A DNA stretch of 64,000 nucleotides from Rhizobium sp. R635 (GTDB lineage: Bacteria; Pseudomonadota; Alphaproteobacteria; Rhizobiales; Rhizobiaceae). The notes under the pieces are model-generated. The model did not search any database. It saw only the letters and a program-made list of their open reading frames with translations, and was not told the DNA's origin. The stretch lies in contig NZ_LOKX01000001.1 of the NCBI RefSeq assembly GCF_002211285.1, positions 522,730-586,729 of the forward strand. Direction: 5' to 3'. The translations under genes and the position numbers were made by a program. This document shows positions 54,173 through 62,531 of this stretch, one piece after another; position 1 is the first letter of the stretch; every line of letters starts with the position of its first letter.

Positions 54173-55798
54173 ATGAAAGCCTTCGCCGACCTCCTCGACC
54201 GCCTGGTCCTGACCCCCAGCCGCAACGGCAAGCTGAAGCTGCTCACTGATTATTTCCGCGACACGCCGGACCCCGACCGCGGCTACGGCCTCGCCGCCAT
54301 TGCCGGTACGCTGGAGGTTCGCAACGTCAAGCCCGCCATGCTGCGCGAACTGGTGCTGGAGCGCATGGATGAAGTGCTGTTCCGCTATTCCTACGACTAT
54401 GTCGGCGATCTCGCCGAAACCATCTCGCTGGTTTGGGACAATGAGAGGGATATAGACCGATCGGCGCTTGCCCAGCCGCGTCTCGGCGAGGTCGTCACCC
54501 GCATGAATGCGCTCGGCCGCACCGAAGTGCGCAGCTTCGTGCGCGACCTCCTCGACCGGCTGGATTCTTCCGGCCGTTTCGCCTTCATCAAGCTTGCGAC
54601 CGGCGCCATGCGCATCGGCGTATCGGCCCGCCTCGCCAAGCAGGCGCTCGCTGATCTCGGCGGCAAGGACGTCACCGAGATCGAAACCCTCTGGCATGGC
54701 TTGCAGCCGCCTTACGAGACATTGTTCGAATGGCTGGCGGGCGGCGGCGAAAAGCCGGTGCTGGCGACGCCGGCGATCTTCCATTCCGTCATGCTCGCCA
54801 ATGCGGTGGAGGAGGGCGATCTCGACAGTCTCGATCCGGCCGATTATGCGGCCGAATGGAAGTGGGACGGTATCCGCGTCCAGCTCTCCCGTTCCGGCGA
54901 CCGGCGCAAGATTTATTCCCGCTCCGGCGACGACATTTCAGGCGCCTTTCCCGATGTTCTCGAGGCGATCGATTTTTCCGGCGTGATCGACGGAGAACTG
55001 CTGGTCGGCGGCACCGCGCGATCGAACAGCCCGACCCGCACCTTCTCCGATCTGCAGCAGCGCCTGAACCGCAAGACGGTGACGGCGAAGATGCTCGACG
55101 ACTACCCGGCCTTCATCCGCGCCTATGACCTGCTCTTCGATCGCGAAGAGGATGTCCGCGGCCGCACCTATGTCGATCGCCGCGACCGCCTGGCTGAGAT
55201 CATCGAGCGCGCGCCCCACGACCGTTTCGATCTGTCGCCGCTCGTTCCCTTTTCGTCCTGGCAAGAGCTCGACGATCTGCGCGCCGCCCCGCCCGATCCC
55301 GTCATCGAGGGCGTGATGATCAAGCGTCGCGACAGCATCTACCAGGCCGGTCGTATGAAGGGGCCTTGGTTCAAGTGGAAGCGCAATCCCTTTAATGTCG
55401 ATGCGGTGCTGATGTATGCCCAGCGCGGCCACGGCAAGCGCTCCAGCTATTATTCCGATTTCACCTTCGGCGTCTGGGCCGATGATGAGGACGGCGAACA
55501 GCTGGTCCCCGTCGGCAAGGCCTATTTCGGTTTCACCGATGCCGAACTGGAGCTGCTCGACAAGTTCGTGCGCAACAATACCACCGAGCGCTTCGGCCCG
55601 GTGCGCGCCGTGCGTGCCGACAAGGATTTCGGCTTCGTCGTCGAAGTGGCCTTCGAAGGCATCAACCGTTCGACGCGGCACAAATCGGGCGTCGCGATGC
55701 GCTTTCCCCGCATCGCCCGTCTTCGTCCCGACAAGCCTTCATACGAGGCCGACAGGCTGCGCACGCTGATCGCCATGATCGACGCCAAGTCGGAGTGA
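54173..55798 (+). CDS. ATP-dependent DNA ligase (cisplatin/DNA-damage response type)
   Basis: A protein of 541 residues. An N-terminal helical domain (MKAFADLLDRLVLTPSRNGKLKLLTDYF) precedes the nucleotidyltransferase domain with the adenylated lysine in AEWKWDGIRVQ (K230), SGDRRKIYSRSGDDIS, VIDGELL and FKWKRNPF, and an OB-fold C-terminal domain. It joins nicked or broken DNA using ATP. AGGAGG decides the ATG. Works with the exonuclease upstream. The helicase (Lhr-type) and phosphoesterase (PdeM) of the usual set are not in the window. Confidence 0.88.
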   Translation: MKAFADLLDRLVLTPSRNGKLKLLTDYFRDTPDPDRGYGLAAIAGTLEVRNVKPAMLRELVLERMDEVLFRYSYDYVGDLAETISLVWDNERDIDRSALAQPRLGEVVTRMNALGRTEVRSFVRDLLDRLDSSGRFAFIKLATGAMRIGVSARLAKQALADLGGKDVTEIETLWHGLQPPYETLFEWLAGGGEKPVLATPAIFHSVMLANAVEEGDLDSLDPADYAAEWKWDGIRVQLSRSGDRRKIYSRSGDDISGAFPDVLEAIDFSGVIDGELLVGGTARSNSPTRTFSDLQQRLNRKTVTAKMLDDYPAFIRAYDLLFDREEDVRGRTYVDRRDRLAEIIERAPHDRFDLSPLVPFSSWQELDDLRAAPPDPVIEGVMIKRRDSIYQAGRMKGPWFKWKRNPFNVDAVLMYAQRGHGKRSSYYSDFTFGVWADDEDGEQLVPVGKAYFGFTDAELELLDKFVRNNTTERFGPVRAVRADKDFGFVVEVAFEGINRSTRHKSGVAMRFPRIARLRPDKPSYEADRLRTLIAMIDAKSE

Positions 55799-55917
55799 TC
55801 AGGCATCCCCTGCGCGACAATGCCGCAGTGCGATATTTTCAACAGGATGTGTATTGGCGGCATCGCTCTTCCGGTGCAAATCTTGTGGGGCCGGGGAAAT
55901 GATTTGGGTGCTGCGTT

Positions 55918-56841
55918 ATGAGCTCGCATGAACGAAATTCCTTTTTCCGCCAACGCCGGGCCGTGCTGGCCGGTCTCGCCGGCGCGCTCGTCCTGCCGCG
56001 CATCGCGGCGGCTTTCGACGTCCCGGACGAGCCGCGCCTTGCCAAGCACGACTACGCCGCGGTCCGCCGCCATTTCCACACGAAGCTGCTGAAAAAGGGG
56101 CCGGCGCCCGACAAGTACGAACCGTTGAATGCGCCCGCCGACGCCGACAAGATCTTCTACCGCTCCGGTTACGGAGGCGAACTCGAACTGGCGGCCTGGG
56201 TGTCCAAATACAAGCGCGAGCGCACGGCCAAGCCCGCCGTGCTTTTCCTCCACGGCGGCAATGCCATGGGTGTCGGCCACTGGCAGCTGATGAAGCCCTA
56301 TATGGATGCCGGTTATGTCGTGATGATGCCGTCGCTGCGCGGCGAAAACGGCCAGATGGGCAATTTCTCAGGCTTCTACGACGAGGTCGACGACGTTCTC
56401 GCCGCCACCGAGCGCCTGGCCCACCTGCCGGGCGTCGATTCTCAGCGCGTCTTCATCGCCGGCCACAGCATCGGCGGCACGCTGACCATGCTGGCGGCGA
56501 TGAGCACGCATAAATTCCGCGCCGCCGCGCCGATTTCCGGCAATCCGAACGCCTTCCGCTTCTTCAATCGCTATCCCGAGGATATCCGCTTCGACGACAG
56601 CGATACGCACGAATTCGAAGTGCGCTCGGCGCTGTGTTATGCCCATAGCTTCAAATGCCCGGTCCGTGTCGTCCACGGCACCGAAGAGGCCCATTTCAAC
56701 GATCGCGCCGATCTGCTTGCGCGGCGCGCCCGCGCCGCCGGCATCCATATTGAAACCGACACCGTCGCCGGCAATCACACCTCGGCGCTGCCGGCCGAGA
56801 TCGAACAGAGCATCCGGTTCTTCCATGGAGTGGCGGCGTGA
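55918..56841 (+). CDS. Tat-exported alpha/beta hydrolase (dienelactone-hydrolase-like)
   Basis: A protein of 307 residues. The N-terminus has a Tat-type signal (RQRRAVLAGLAGALVLPRIAAAF). The hydrolase part has AVLFLHGGNAMGVGHW, FIAGHSIGGTLTML (GxSxG), VHGTEEAHFNDRADLL and TVAGNHTSALP, giving a full triad. It probably acts in the periplasm on an ester or peptide. The start may be earlier or later by a few residues. Followed by a hairpin at 56882-56916. Confidence 0.78.
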   Translation: MSSHERNSFFRQRRAVLAGLAGALVLPRIAAAFDVPDEPRLAKHDYAAVRRHFHTKLLKKGPAPDKYEPLNAPADADKIFYRSGYGGELELAAWVSKYKRERTAKPAVLFLHGGNAMGVGHWQLMKPYMDAGYVVMMPSLRGENGQMGNFSGFYDEVDDVLAATERLAHLPGVDSQRVFIAGHSIGGTLTMLAAMSTHKFRAAAPISGNPNAFRFFNRYPEDIRFDDSDTHEFEVRSALCYAHSFKCPVRVVHGTEEAHFNDRADLLARRARAAGIHIETDTVAGNHTSALPAEIEQSIRFFHGVAA

Positions 56842-56881
56842 GCTTGCCGGCCGGGCCCAGCGTAATGGATGATTGATCCTG

Positions 56882-56916
56882 TGAACCCGCCTCCGCTGAC
56901 AGCGACGGCGGGTTCA
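56882..56916 (+). terminator. Terminator-like hairpin
   Basis: TGAACCCGCC and GGCGGGTTCA form a 10-bp perfect stem with a 15-nt loop, followed by TTGTTT, 41 bp past the hydrolase stop. Confidence 0.7.
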
Positions 56917-57026
56917 TTGTTTCCTGATCTTGCTCTTTCCGCCTCAACACAAGCCTCACGCCAGCCGCGGATGCCATTGTCGGGACAGATATCGCTGTCT
57001 CGCCGATCGTTGATAAGGGTGGTTCC

Positions 57027-57833
57027 ATGAATTTTCTGCGCCGGGTTTTCCCGATTGCCGGGCTTGTGATCGTTGTCGCGTCGCTGAGCGGCTGCAACAT
57101 CCTCGTCCCCGATGTCGCCGCCGATTCGCCCGCCCGCTTCGTGCAGGAAACCTCGCCGGTGTTCTATCAGCCGCCGGGTGTCGATCCGCGCCGGGTGCGG
57201 CCGATTCCCGATCAGCCGGTGCCGCAGACGCGTGAACTCTACAAGACCCAGTTCCACCAGACCTATGGCCTGCCGGTCTCCAATCCCGTGCATGCGGCGA
57301 TGTATGGCGAGCAGCGCGACGAGGATTTCACCCTGCCGTCGATCCCGGTCAGCCGTGTGCAGCCGCAGTTCCTGCGCCAGGAAGTCGATTATCAAACGAC
57401 CGAGCGCCCCGGCACCGTGGTCATCGATACCAAGTCGCGGTTCCTCTATTTCGTCGAGGGCAATGGCAAGGCGATGCGCTACGGCGTCGGCCTCGGACGT
57501 GACGGTTACGCCTGGTCCGGCCGCGGCGTCATTCAGTGGAAGCAGAAATGGCCGCGCTGGACGCCGCCGGTGGAAATGGTCTCGCGCCAGCCCGAGGTTC
57601 GTCCTTTCGCAGCGGAAAACGGCGGCATGAATCCGGGCCTTCAAAATCCGCTCGGTGCACGCGCCATGTATATCTTCAAGGACGGCCAGGATACGCTCTA
57701 CCGCATCCACGGCACGCCCGACTGGCAGTCGATCGGCAAGGCCACTTCATCAGGCTGCGTGCGCATGCTCAATCAGGATGTCATCGATCTCTATAACCGC
57801 GTTCCCGCTAAGGCCGAGATCGTTGTGATGTAG
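57027..57833 (+). CDS. L,D-transpeptidase lipoprotein (ErfK/YbiS/YcfS/YnhG type)
   Basis: A protein of 268 residues with a lipoprotein signal (PIAGLVIVVASLSGC). The YkuD domain is near the C-terminus: GTVVIDTKSRFLYFVEGNGKAMRYGVGLG, PRWTPPVEMV, NPLGARAMYI, YRIHGTP and the catalytic SSGCVRMLNQD motif (His/Cys). It makes 3-3 cross-links in peptidoglycan or anchors proteins to it, in the periplasm. A very similar paralogue lies 175 bp downstream. Confidence 0.87.
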   Translation: MNFLRRVFPIAGLVIVVASLSGCNILVPDVAADSPARFVQETSPVFYQPPGVDPRRVRPIPDQPVPQTRELYKTQFHQTYGLPVSNPVHAAMYGEQRDEDFTLPSIPVSRVQPQFLRQEVDYQTTERPGTVVIDTKSRFLYFVEGNGKAMRYGVGLGRDGYAWSGRGVIQWKQKWPRWTPPVEMVSRQPEVRPFAAENGGMNPGLQNPLGARAMYIFKDGQDTLYRIHGTPDWQSIGKATSSGCVRMLNQDVIDLYNRVPAKAEIVVM

Positions 57834-58007
57834 CGCTGCAACAGCGCTACCCATTTGTCCGCCTGCAGCCGGACACGTCTGCGTGAAGCTATGGTTTATT
57901 TGGCGCAAGCCGATAGATCTTTTCTTGTCGTTATCGGCATTGGACGAATCACCGGTTACCAGGTGCTTCGTTCGGCTTTCGCATCAACAGGAACTCAGTC
58001 CCGCGTC

Positions 58008-58742
58008 ATGAGCTTCGATAGACATCTCTCCCGCCGCAATTTTCTTTCCTTGTCTGCGGTGACCGCGGCCTCCGCGCTCACCGGCTGCGCCTCCTCGGCC
58101 AACACGGTGACGTCAGGCGATACGAGGATCATCTACCGCTCGCCCGTTCGCCTGTTCCAGTCCATGGGGACGTCGAGCGTGCCGAGCGACGCCGAACTTG
58201 CCGTCATGTACGGTCCCGTCGAAGACGGCGGCTTCCTCATCCCCGCCGTGCCCTACGAGCAGATCGATCCGCGCTATTATCGCCAGCGGGTCGTCGACCC
58301 CACCGGACAGCGTCCCGGCACCATCGTCGTCGATACTCCGTCGCGTTTCCTCTACCTCGTCGAGAGGGACGGCATGGCGATGCGCTACGGCGTCGGCATC
58401 GGCCGCGAAGGTTTCGCCTGGCAGGGTTCGGGCGTCATTCAGTGGCGTCAGAAATGGCCGCGCTGGAAGCCGCCGAACGAGATGGTCGCCCGCCAGCCGG
58501 AGCTCGTCAAATATTCGATCGAGAACGGCGGCATGGAGCCGGGCCTGAAGAACCCGCTCGGCGCCCGCGCGCTCTACATCTTCTCGAATGGAGAGGATAC
58601 GCTCTACCGCCTGCACGGCAATCCGGACTGGCGCTCGATCGGCAAGGCCGTTTCATCAGGCTGCGTCCGGCTGATGAACCAGGATATCATCGATCTCTAC
58701 GATCGAGTCCCGACAAAAGCGCCGATCGTCGTCTGGCAGTAA
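58008..58742 (+). CDS. L,D-transpeptidase, second tandem copy
   Basis: A protein of 244 residues. The export signal combines a twin arginine (SRRNFLSLS) with a lipobox-like ALTGC, so it may be a Tat-exported lipoprotein. The domain is the same as in the previous gene: GTIVVDTPSRFLYLVERDGMAMRYGVGIG, PRWKPPNEMV, NPLGARALYI, YRLHGNP and SSGCVRLMNQD. The two are about two-thirds identical by eye in the domain. It starts at ATG 58008; a longer frame adds no conserved sequence. Confidence 0.85.
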   Translation: MSFDRHLSRRNFLSLSAVTAASALTGCASSANTVTSGDTRIIYRSPVRLFQSMGTSSVPSDAELAVMYGPVEDGGFLIPAVPYEQIDPRYYRQRVVDPTGQRPGTIVVDTPSRFLYLVERDGMAMRYGVGIGREGFAWQGSGVIQWRQKWPRWKPPNEMVARQPELVKYSIENGGMEPGLKNPLGARALYIFSNGEDTLYRLHGNPDWRSIGKAVSSGCVRLMNQDIIDLYDRVPTKAPIVVWQ

Positions 58743-59006
58743 AATGTCGCCGAGGCGGCCGCGATCCGGCCGTCTCGCCCGATTTTCCGCTGACAAGCGC
58801 TGTCCTCCATCCGTCTGCCGACGATTTTATTTTCGAAATAGCATTGCTTAATTCGATGAATGACCTACATGGGGCGTATCGAATATTGCTTGTGACCTTT
58901 GTCCACGCGCTGCGCTGAAGCGCTTCGTCAGATCTCGTCTCAACATCGATATTGCCGGCGGACATCCTGCCCCGGCTGCACTTAAACGGTTGATAAGGAG
59001 ATCGTT

Positions 59007-59216
59007 ATGAATTCAGGCGTCGTCAAGTGGTTCAATGGCACCAAGGGCTATGGCTTCATCCAGCCCGATGATGGTTCCACGGACGTTTTCGTCCATATCT
59101 CGGCGGTTGAGCGTGCCGGTATGCGGGAACTCACCGAAGGCCAGAAGGTCAGCTACGATCTCGTCCGCGATAAGAGGTCCGGCAAGAATTCGGCTGATAA
59201 CCTTCAGGCCGCATGA
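59007..59216 (+). CDS. cspA: Cold-shock domain protein (CspA family)
   Basis: A protein of 69 residues, the usual CspA length. It has [23 protein letters not shown] with the RNP1 motif KGYGFIQ, and [12 protein letters not shown] with RNP2. It binds single-stranded RNA and DNA as a chaperone. AAGGAG precedes the ATG. The 264-bp upstream gap leaves room for a long leader, as in cold-inducible csp genes. Ends in a terminator. Confidence 0.93.
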   Translation: MNSGVVKWFNGTKGYGFIQPDDGSTDVFVHISAVERAGMRELTEGQKVSYDLVRDKRSGKNSADNLQAA

Positions 59217-59271
59217 TTTGTCGTTTGTCCGTGCTGAGCACCTACCAGCAGCGGGCTGAGTGACTGTAAGA

Positions 59272-59297
59272 GGTCGGGTCCACGCCCGGCCTTTTTA
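59272..59297 (+). terminator. Terminator of the cold-shock gene
   Basis: GGTCGGG and CCCGGCC form a 7-bp stem (one G-T pair) followed by TTTTT. It starts 55 bp after the stop codon. Confidence 0.8.
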
Positions 59298-59392
59298 TTT
59301 TGACCGCCGAGCCGATCCTGAAGCTTTCGAGCAGAAGATCATGATTTCATTATTGATAGCGCGGCCTTATCGCCAACAGGAAGGATATCGTT

Positions 59393-59629
59393 TTGCAGGT
59401 ACTCGTCAGGGATAACAATGTCGATCAGGCGCTCCGCGTGCTCAAGAAGAAGATGCAGCGGGAAGGCTTGTTCCGGGAAATGAAGGCGCGCAGCGCTTTT
59501 GAAAAGCCGTCCGAGAAACGCGCTCGTGAAAAGGCCGAGGCCATTCGCCGCCAGCGCAAGCTCGCCCGCAAGCAGATGCAGCGTGAAGGCCTGCTGCCGG
59601 CACCGAAGAAGACCCTCCGCGCCCGCTAA
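59393..59629 (+). CDS. rpsU: 30S ribosomal protein S21, TTG start
   Basis: A protein of 78 residues. [53 protein letters not shown] is S21. The only start that gives the family N-terminus is TTG 59393, with AGGAAGG at a good distance (59379-59385). S21 is often the last protein added to the 30S subunit and takes part in start-site selection. It is about 177 bp after cspA, past the terminator, so it probably has its own promoter. Confidence 0.9.
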   Translation: MQVLVRDNNVDQALRVLKKKMQREGLFREMKARSAFEKPSEKRAREKAEAIRRQRKLARKQMQREGLLPAPKKTLRAR

Positions 59630-59722
59630 TCCCGACCGTGGAATCACGGTCGACCGTGGAATCGTGGTTTTTCACGCGCGGAGTAATGGCTGAAGCATTG
59701 CCATCACCTCAGAAAGGGGCAC

Positions 59723-59956
59723 ATGACCGCCACCAAGGGAGAATTCTTCAATCCCGCCAAGCTTTCGCCTCGCGACAAGGCGGAGGCCACCGATCACACG
59801 GCGCGCGCCATCATCGAGGCCGAGGCCTCGGCCCGCGAGAAGAAGACGGAGAAGCTGAGAGCGCTGCGCCTGCAGCAGGCAGCCGAGGCCGAACCCGAAA
59901 CGGCGCCCGCAAAGAAGCGGCGGTCGCCGGCCAAATCGCCTTCACGGCGACCCTGA
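59723..59956 (+). CDS. Small basic hypothetical protein
   Basis: A protein of 77 residues with AGGGG before the ATG. It starts MTATKGEFFNPAKLSPRDKAEATDHTARAIIEAEA, then a charged helix and a Lys/Arg-rich tail (PAKKRRSPAKSPSRRP). The pattern is seen in other rhizobia, but the function is unknown. The tail suggests nucleic-acid binding, which is only a guess. It is 93 bp after rpsU. Confidence 0.65.
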   Translation: MTATKGEFFNPAKLSPRDKAEATDHTARAIIEAEASAREKKTEKLRALRLQQAAEAEPETAPAKKRRSPAKSPSRRP

Positions 59957-59986
59957 CCACCGATAGGATTGTCTCCGGCGCTGCCT

Positions 59987-60469
59987 TCAGCCGCCGCCGC
60001 CCGTGCCGGCCCGACCGAGATTGTCCCGCAGCCGATGCAGCATGTCGCGCATCCCTGCCATTTCCTCCAGCGTACAGCCTACGGCTTCGCCGATCGCCGT
60101 CATGATCGTATCGATCTCTCCCTTCATCGCCTGACCCTTCGGCGTCAGCGACACGATCACCTGCCGTTCGTCGCGCAGGTCGCGGATGCGCTTGATGAGG
60201 CCGCTTTGCTCCAGCCGTTTCAAGAGCGGCGATAGCGTGCCGGAATCGAGGTCCAGCTGTTCGCCGATCGTCTTCACCGGCAGTTCGCTGCGTTCCCAGA
60301 GCACCAGCATCACCAGATATTGCGGATAGGTAAGGCCGACCCTCTCCAGAATAGGCTTGTAGGCGCGGGTGAAAGCATGCGCCGTCGCATAGACTGCGAA
60401 ACACAGCTGCTTTTCCAGCCGCTTTTCCTCCTGCGGTATCTCCATCGTCTTTTTCGTCTGCGCTTTCAT
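59987..60469 (-). CDS. ohrR: OhrR-type MarR regulator of organic peroxide response
   Basis: About 160 residues. The MarR winged helix is clear (LTYPQYLVMLVLWERSELPVKTIGEQLDLDSGTLSPLLKRLEQSGLIKRIRDLRDERQVIVSLTPKG). The sensor cysteine is in EKQLCFAVYATAHAF (C23). ATG 60469 has GGGG upstream; ATG 60478 is an alternative. It is divergent from ohr with the operator between. Oxidation of the cysteine by organic peroxide releases DNA and induces ohr. Confidence 0.9.
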   Translation of the reverse strand: MKAQTKKTMEIPQEEKRLEKQLCFAVYATAHAFTRAYKPILERVGLTYPQYLVMLVLWERSELPVKTIGEQLDLDSGTLSPLLKRLEQSGLIKRIRDLRDERQVIVSLTPKGQAMKGEIDTIMTAIGEAVGCTLEEMAGMRDMLHRLRDNLGRAGTGGGG

Positions 60470-60539
60470 ATCCGTCATCCCCGAGGCGCCGATTGTCCTC
60501 TTTCCGATTTCGAAATGCAATTTGCAAAATTCACTTGCG

Positions 60540-60554
60540 TACAATTTAATTGTG
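60540..60554. promoter_or_regulatory. OhrR operator
   Basis: TACAATT-T-AATTGTG is a near-perfect inverted repeat in the gap between ohrR and ohr and agrees with the OhrR box known from Agrobacterium and Xanthomonas. A second palindrome, TGCAA-T-TTGCA (60516-60526), lies 24 bp to the left and may be a weaker site. Confidence 0.85.
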
Positions 60555-60603
60555 CGATACTAAAAATCCAACCCCATCGTTGGGTCAACCAAAGGAGATC
60601 GTC

Positions 60604-61026
60604 ATGCCTATTCTCTATACGACCAAAGCCTCTGCCACCGGCGGCCGCGCAGGCCGCGCCGTTTCCGACAACGGCGTTCTGGACGTGACGCTGACCGTCC
60701 CGAAGGAGCTCGGCGGCGACGGCGCGACCGGCACTAATCCCGAACAGCTCTTTGCCGCCGGCTACTCCGCCTGCTTCCTCGGTGCCCTGAAATTTGTCGC
60801 GGGCCAGCAGAAGGTCAAGATTCCCGAGGACACGACGGTCTCCGCCAAGGTCGGCATCGGCCCGCGTGAAGATGGCGGCGGCTTCGGCATCGAAGTGGCG
60901 CTGACGGTCAATATTCCCGGTGTCGACCGCGAAACGGCCGAAAAGCTCGCCGCTGCAGCCCATATCGTCTGCCCGTACAGCCATGCCATGCGCACTTCGA
61001 CCGAAGTTCCGGTCACGGTTGCCTGA
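60604..61026 (+). CDS. ohr: Organic hydroperoxide reductase
   Basis: A protein of 140 residues, the normal Ohr length. It has NPEQLFAAGYSACFLGALKF (C57) and AAHIVCPYSHAMR (C123), the two catalytic cysteines. It reduces organic and fatty-acid hydroperoxides with lipoylated or dithiol partners. AGGAG precedes ATG 60604. Controlled by the divergent ohrR. Ends in a perfect hairpin. Confidence 0.95.
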   Translation: MPILYTTKASATGGRAGRAVSDNGVLDVTLTVPKELGGDGATGTNPEQLFAAGYSACFLGALKFVAGQQKVKIPEDTTVSAKVGIGPREDGGGFGIEVALTVNIPGVDRETAEKLAAAAHIVCPYSHAMRTSTEVPVTVA

Positions 61027-61035
61027 TCTGTTCTA

Positions 61036-61065
61036 AAACGCGGCAGCCGATCGGCTGCCGCGTTT
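61036..61065. terminator. Perfect 30-bp palindrome after ohr
   Basis: AAACGCGGCAGCCGA and TCGGCTGCCGCGTTT are perfect inverse copies with no unpaired loop bases. It lies 10 bp past the ohr stop, and the A- and T-ends let it act as a terminator. Confidence 0.85.
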
Positions 61066-61176
61066 CCCGCCGGACGGCGCAATCCGAGATTGCGGGATCA
61101 GCGTGAAAAAAGGTTGCGTGTAAGCCTTGTTTGGCTGTTGCCGATAAGCCGCCGCTTTCGATATTTCGCCTGACAT

Positions 61177-61617
61177 CTATGACAATGCCTGCAGATCCTG
61201 TCGCAGCCGCGCGGTGTCTGGCAGCTTGCCGTCGATCGCCGCATGTGTGCTTTTCCAGATCGGCAGCGCTTTTGCGAGCACATCCTTGCCTTCGGCCGTC
61301 AGGCTGAGCAGCCGGCCGCGCCTGTCTCTAGGGTTTTCCATCACCTTCACCCAGCCTCTGCGCTGAAGCGGCTTCAGGGCGGCCGTCAAGGTCGTCTGGT
61401 CCATGGCGAGCAGGGCGGCGACCGGCCCCATTGGCGGCGGCTCCGGCCGGTTCAGCGACATCATCAGGGAAAATTGTCCGTTCGTCAGCCCGACTGGTCT
61501 CAACGCATCGTCGAACAGCCGCGCAAGCGCGCGGGCGGCCCGCTGCACATGCAGGCAGAGGCAGGTGTCGCGCACCATCAGCGTCGTGGAAAAGGGAATC
61601 TCGATCGAATTTGACAT
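61177..61617 (-). CDS. MarR-family transcriptional regulator
   Basis: A protein of 146 residues. The winged helix is clear (LTNGQFSLMMSLNRPEPPPMGPVAALLAMDQTTLTAALKPLQRRGWVKVMENPRDRRGRLLSLTAEG). The N-terminal CLCLHVQRAARAL has two cysteines that could sense redox state. It starts at ATG 61617. It is divergent from the DUF899 gene, with a 12-bp palindrome between, so that gene is the likely target. It is not OhrR-type. Confidence 0.83.
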   Translation of the reverse strand: MSNSIEIPFSTTLMVRDTCLCLHVQRAARALARLFDDALRPVGLTNGQFSLMMSLNRPEPPPMGPVAALLAMDQTTLTAALKPLQRRGWVKVMENPRDRRGRLLSLTAEGKDVLAKALPIWKSTHAAIDGKLPDTARLRQDLQALS

Positions 61618-61628
61618 GCTCAATTTCT

Positions 61629-61640
61629 ATTGATATCAAT
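61629..61640. promoter_or_regulatory. MarR-type operator
   Basis: ATTGATATCAAT, a perfect 12-bp palindrome with TCTATTGATATCAATCTATT flanks, sits 12 bp before the MarR start and 66 bp before the DUF899 start. MarR proteins bind such short palindromes. Confidence 0.65.
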
Positions 61641-61705
61641 CTATTTAGTCAAGGAGAAGGAGATGAGCCGGCTTCACCGGCCAGCGCCGGAGGAGGGCGC
61701 ATCCC

Positions 61706-62434
61706 ATGCAGAATGAGGTTGTTTCCCGCGAGCAATGGCTCGAGGCTCGCCGCGCCCTGCTGTTGAAGGAAAAGGAAGCGACGAGGCTGCGCGACAGCAT
61801 CAATGCCGCGCGCTTGGCGTTGCCCTGGGTGAAGGTCGACAAGGACTACGTCTTCGAAACGTCCGAAGGGAAGAAGTCGCTCGCCGATCTCTTCGAGGGC
61901 CGCAGCCAGTTGCTGATCTACCATTTCATGCTTGGTCCGGATTGGGATGCCGGCTGCACCGGCTGCTCCTTCCTGTCGGATCACGTCGATGGCGCCCTGC
62001 CGCATCTGAACCATCACGACGTCACCTGGGTCGCCGTTTCACGCGCGCCGCTGGACAAGATCGCTGCCTACAAACGGCGCATGGGGTGGAAATTTCCCTG
62101 GGTCTCCTCCTTCGGCAGCGATTTCAATTTCGATTATCACGTTTCTTTCAGCCCGGAGGATCTTGCCAAAGACAAAGTCTTTTACAATTTCACTCCGATG
62201 GAACCGGCTGACGCCCATGACGAGCTTCCGGGCCTCAGCGCTTTCTACCGCAACGAAAAGGGTGAGGTCTTCCATACCTATTCGAGTTATGCCCGCGGGC
62301 CGGAAGAACTGATCGGCACGCTGATGATCCTCGACCGCGCTCCGAAAGGCCGTAACGAGGACACCACGATGAACTTCGTGCGCCGCCATGACGAATATGA
62401 GGAGGCCCAGAAGGCGCCATCCTGCTGTCACTGA
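61706..62434 (+). CDS. DUF899 (thioredoxin-like) family protein
   Basis: A protein of 242 residues with VSREQWLEARRALLLKEKEATRLRDSINAARLALPWVKVDKDYVF at the start, then LLIYHFMLGPDWDAGCTGCSFLSDHVDGALPHL. The CTGC pair follows the pattern of the family. It ends with a CC pair (SCCH). The fold is thioredoxin-like. Its role is unknown; redox or dithiol chemistry is likely. Probably under the divergent MarR gene and transcribed into DUF1579. Confidence 0.82.
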   Translation: MQNEVVSREQWLEARRALLLKEKEATRLRDSINAARLALPWVKVDKDYVFETSEGKKSLADLFEGRSQLLIYHFMLGPDWDAGCTGCSFLSDHVDGALPHLNHHDVTWVAVSRAPLDKIAAYKRRMGWKFPWVSSFGSDFNFDYHVSFSPEDLAKDKVFYNFTPMEPADAHDELPGLSAFYRNEKGEVFHTYSSYARGPEELIGTLMILDRAPKGRNEDTTMNFVRRHDEYEEAQKAPSCCH

Positions 62435-62438
62435 GCCG

Positions 62439-62489
62439 GAGCATGATGCCGAAGGGCCTGCAGCGTTTTTCGGACGCCATCATGTTCTC
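62439..62489. repeat. GAGCATGATG palindromic repeat, copy 2
   Basis: GAGCATGATG and CATCATGTTC-like ends enclose GCCGAAGG and TTTTTCGGAC. It is a diverged copy of the repeat at 401-452 and lies just after the DUF899 stop. Confidence 0.7.
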
Positions 62490-62531
62490 AGCAATGCGGA
62501 AACAAACGCCAGCATCAGCCAAGGGAGAAGG

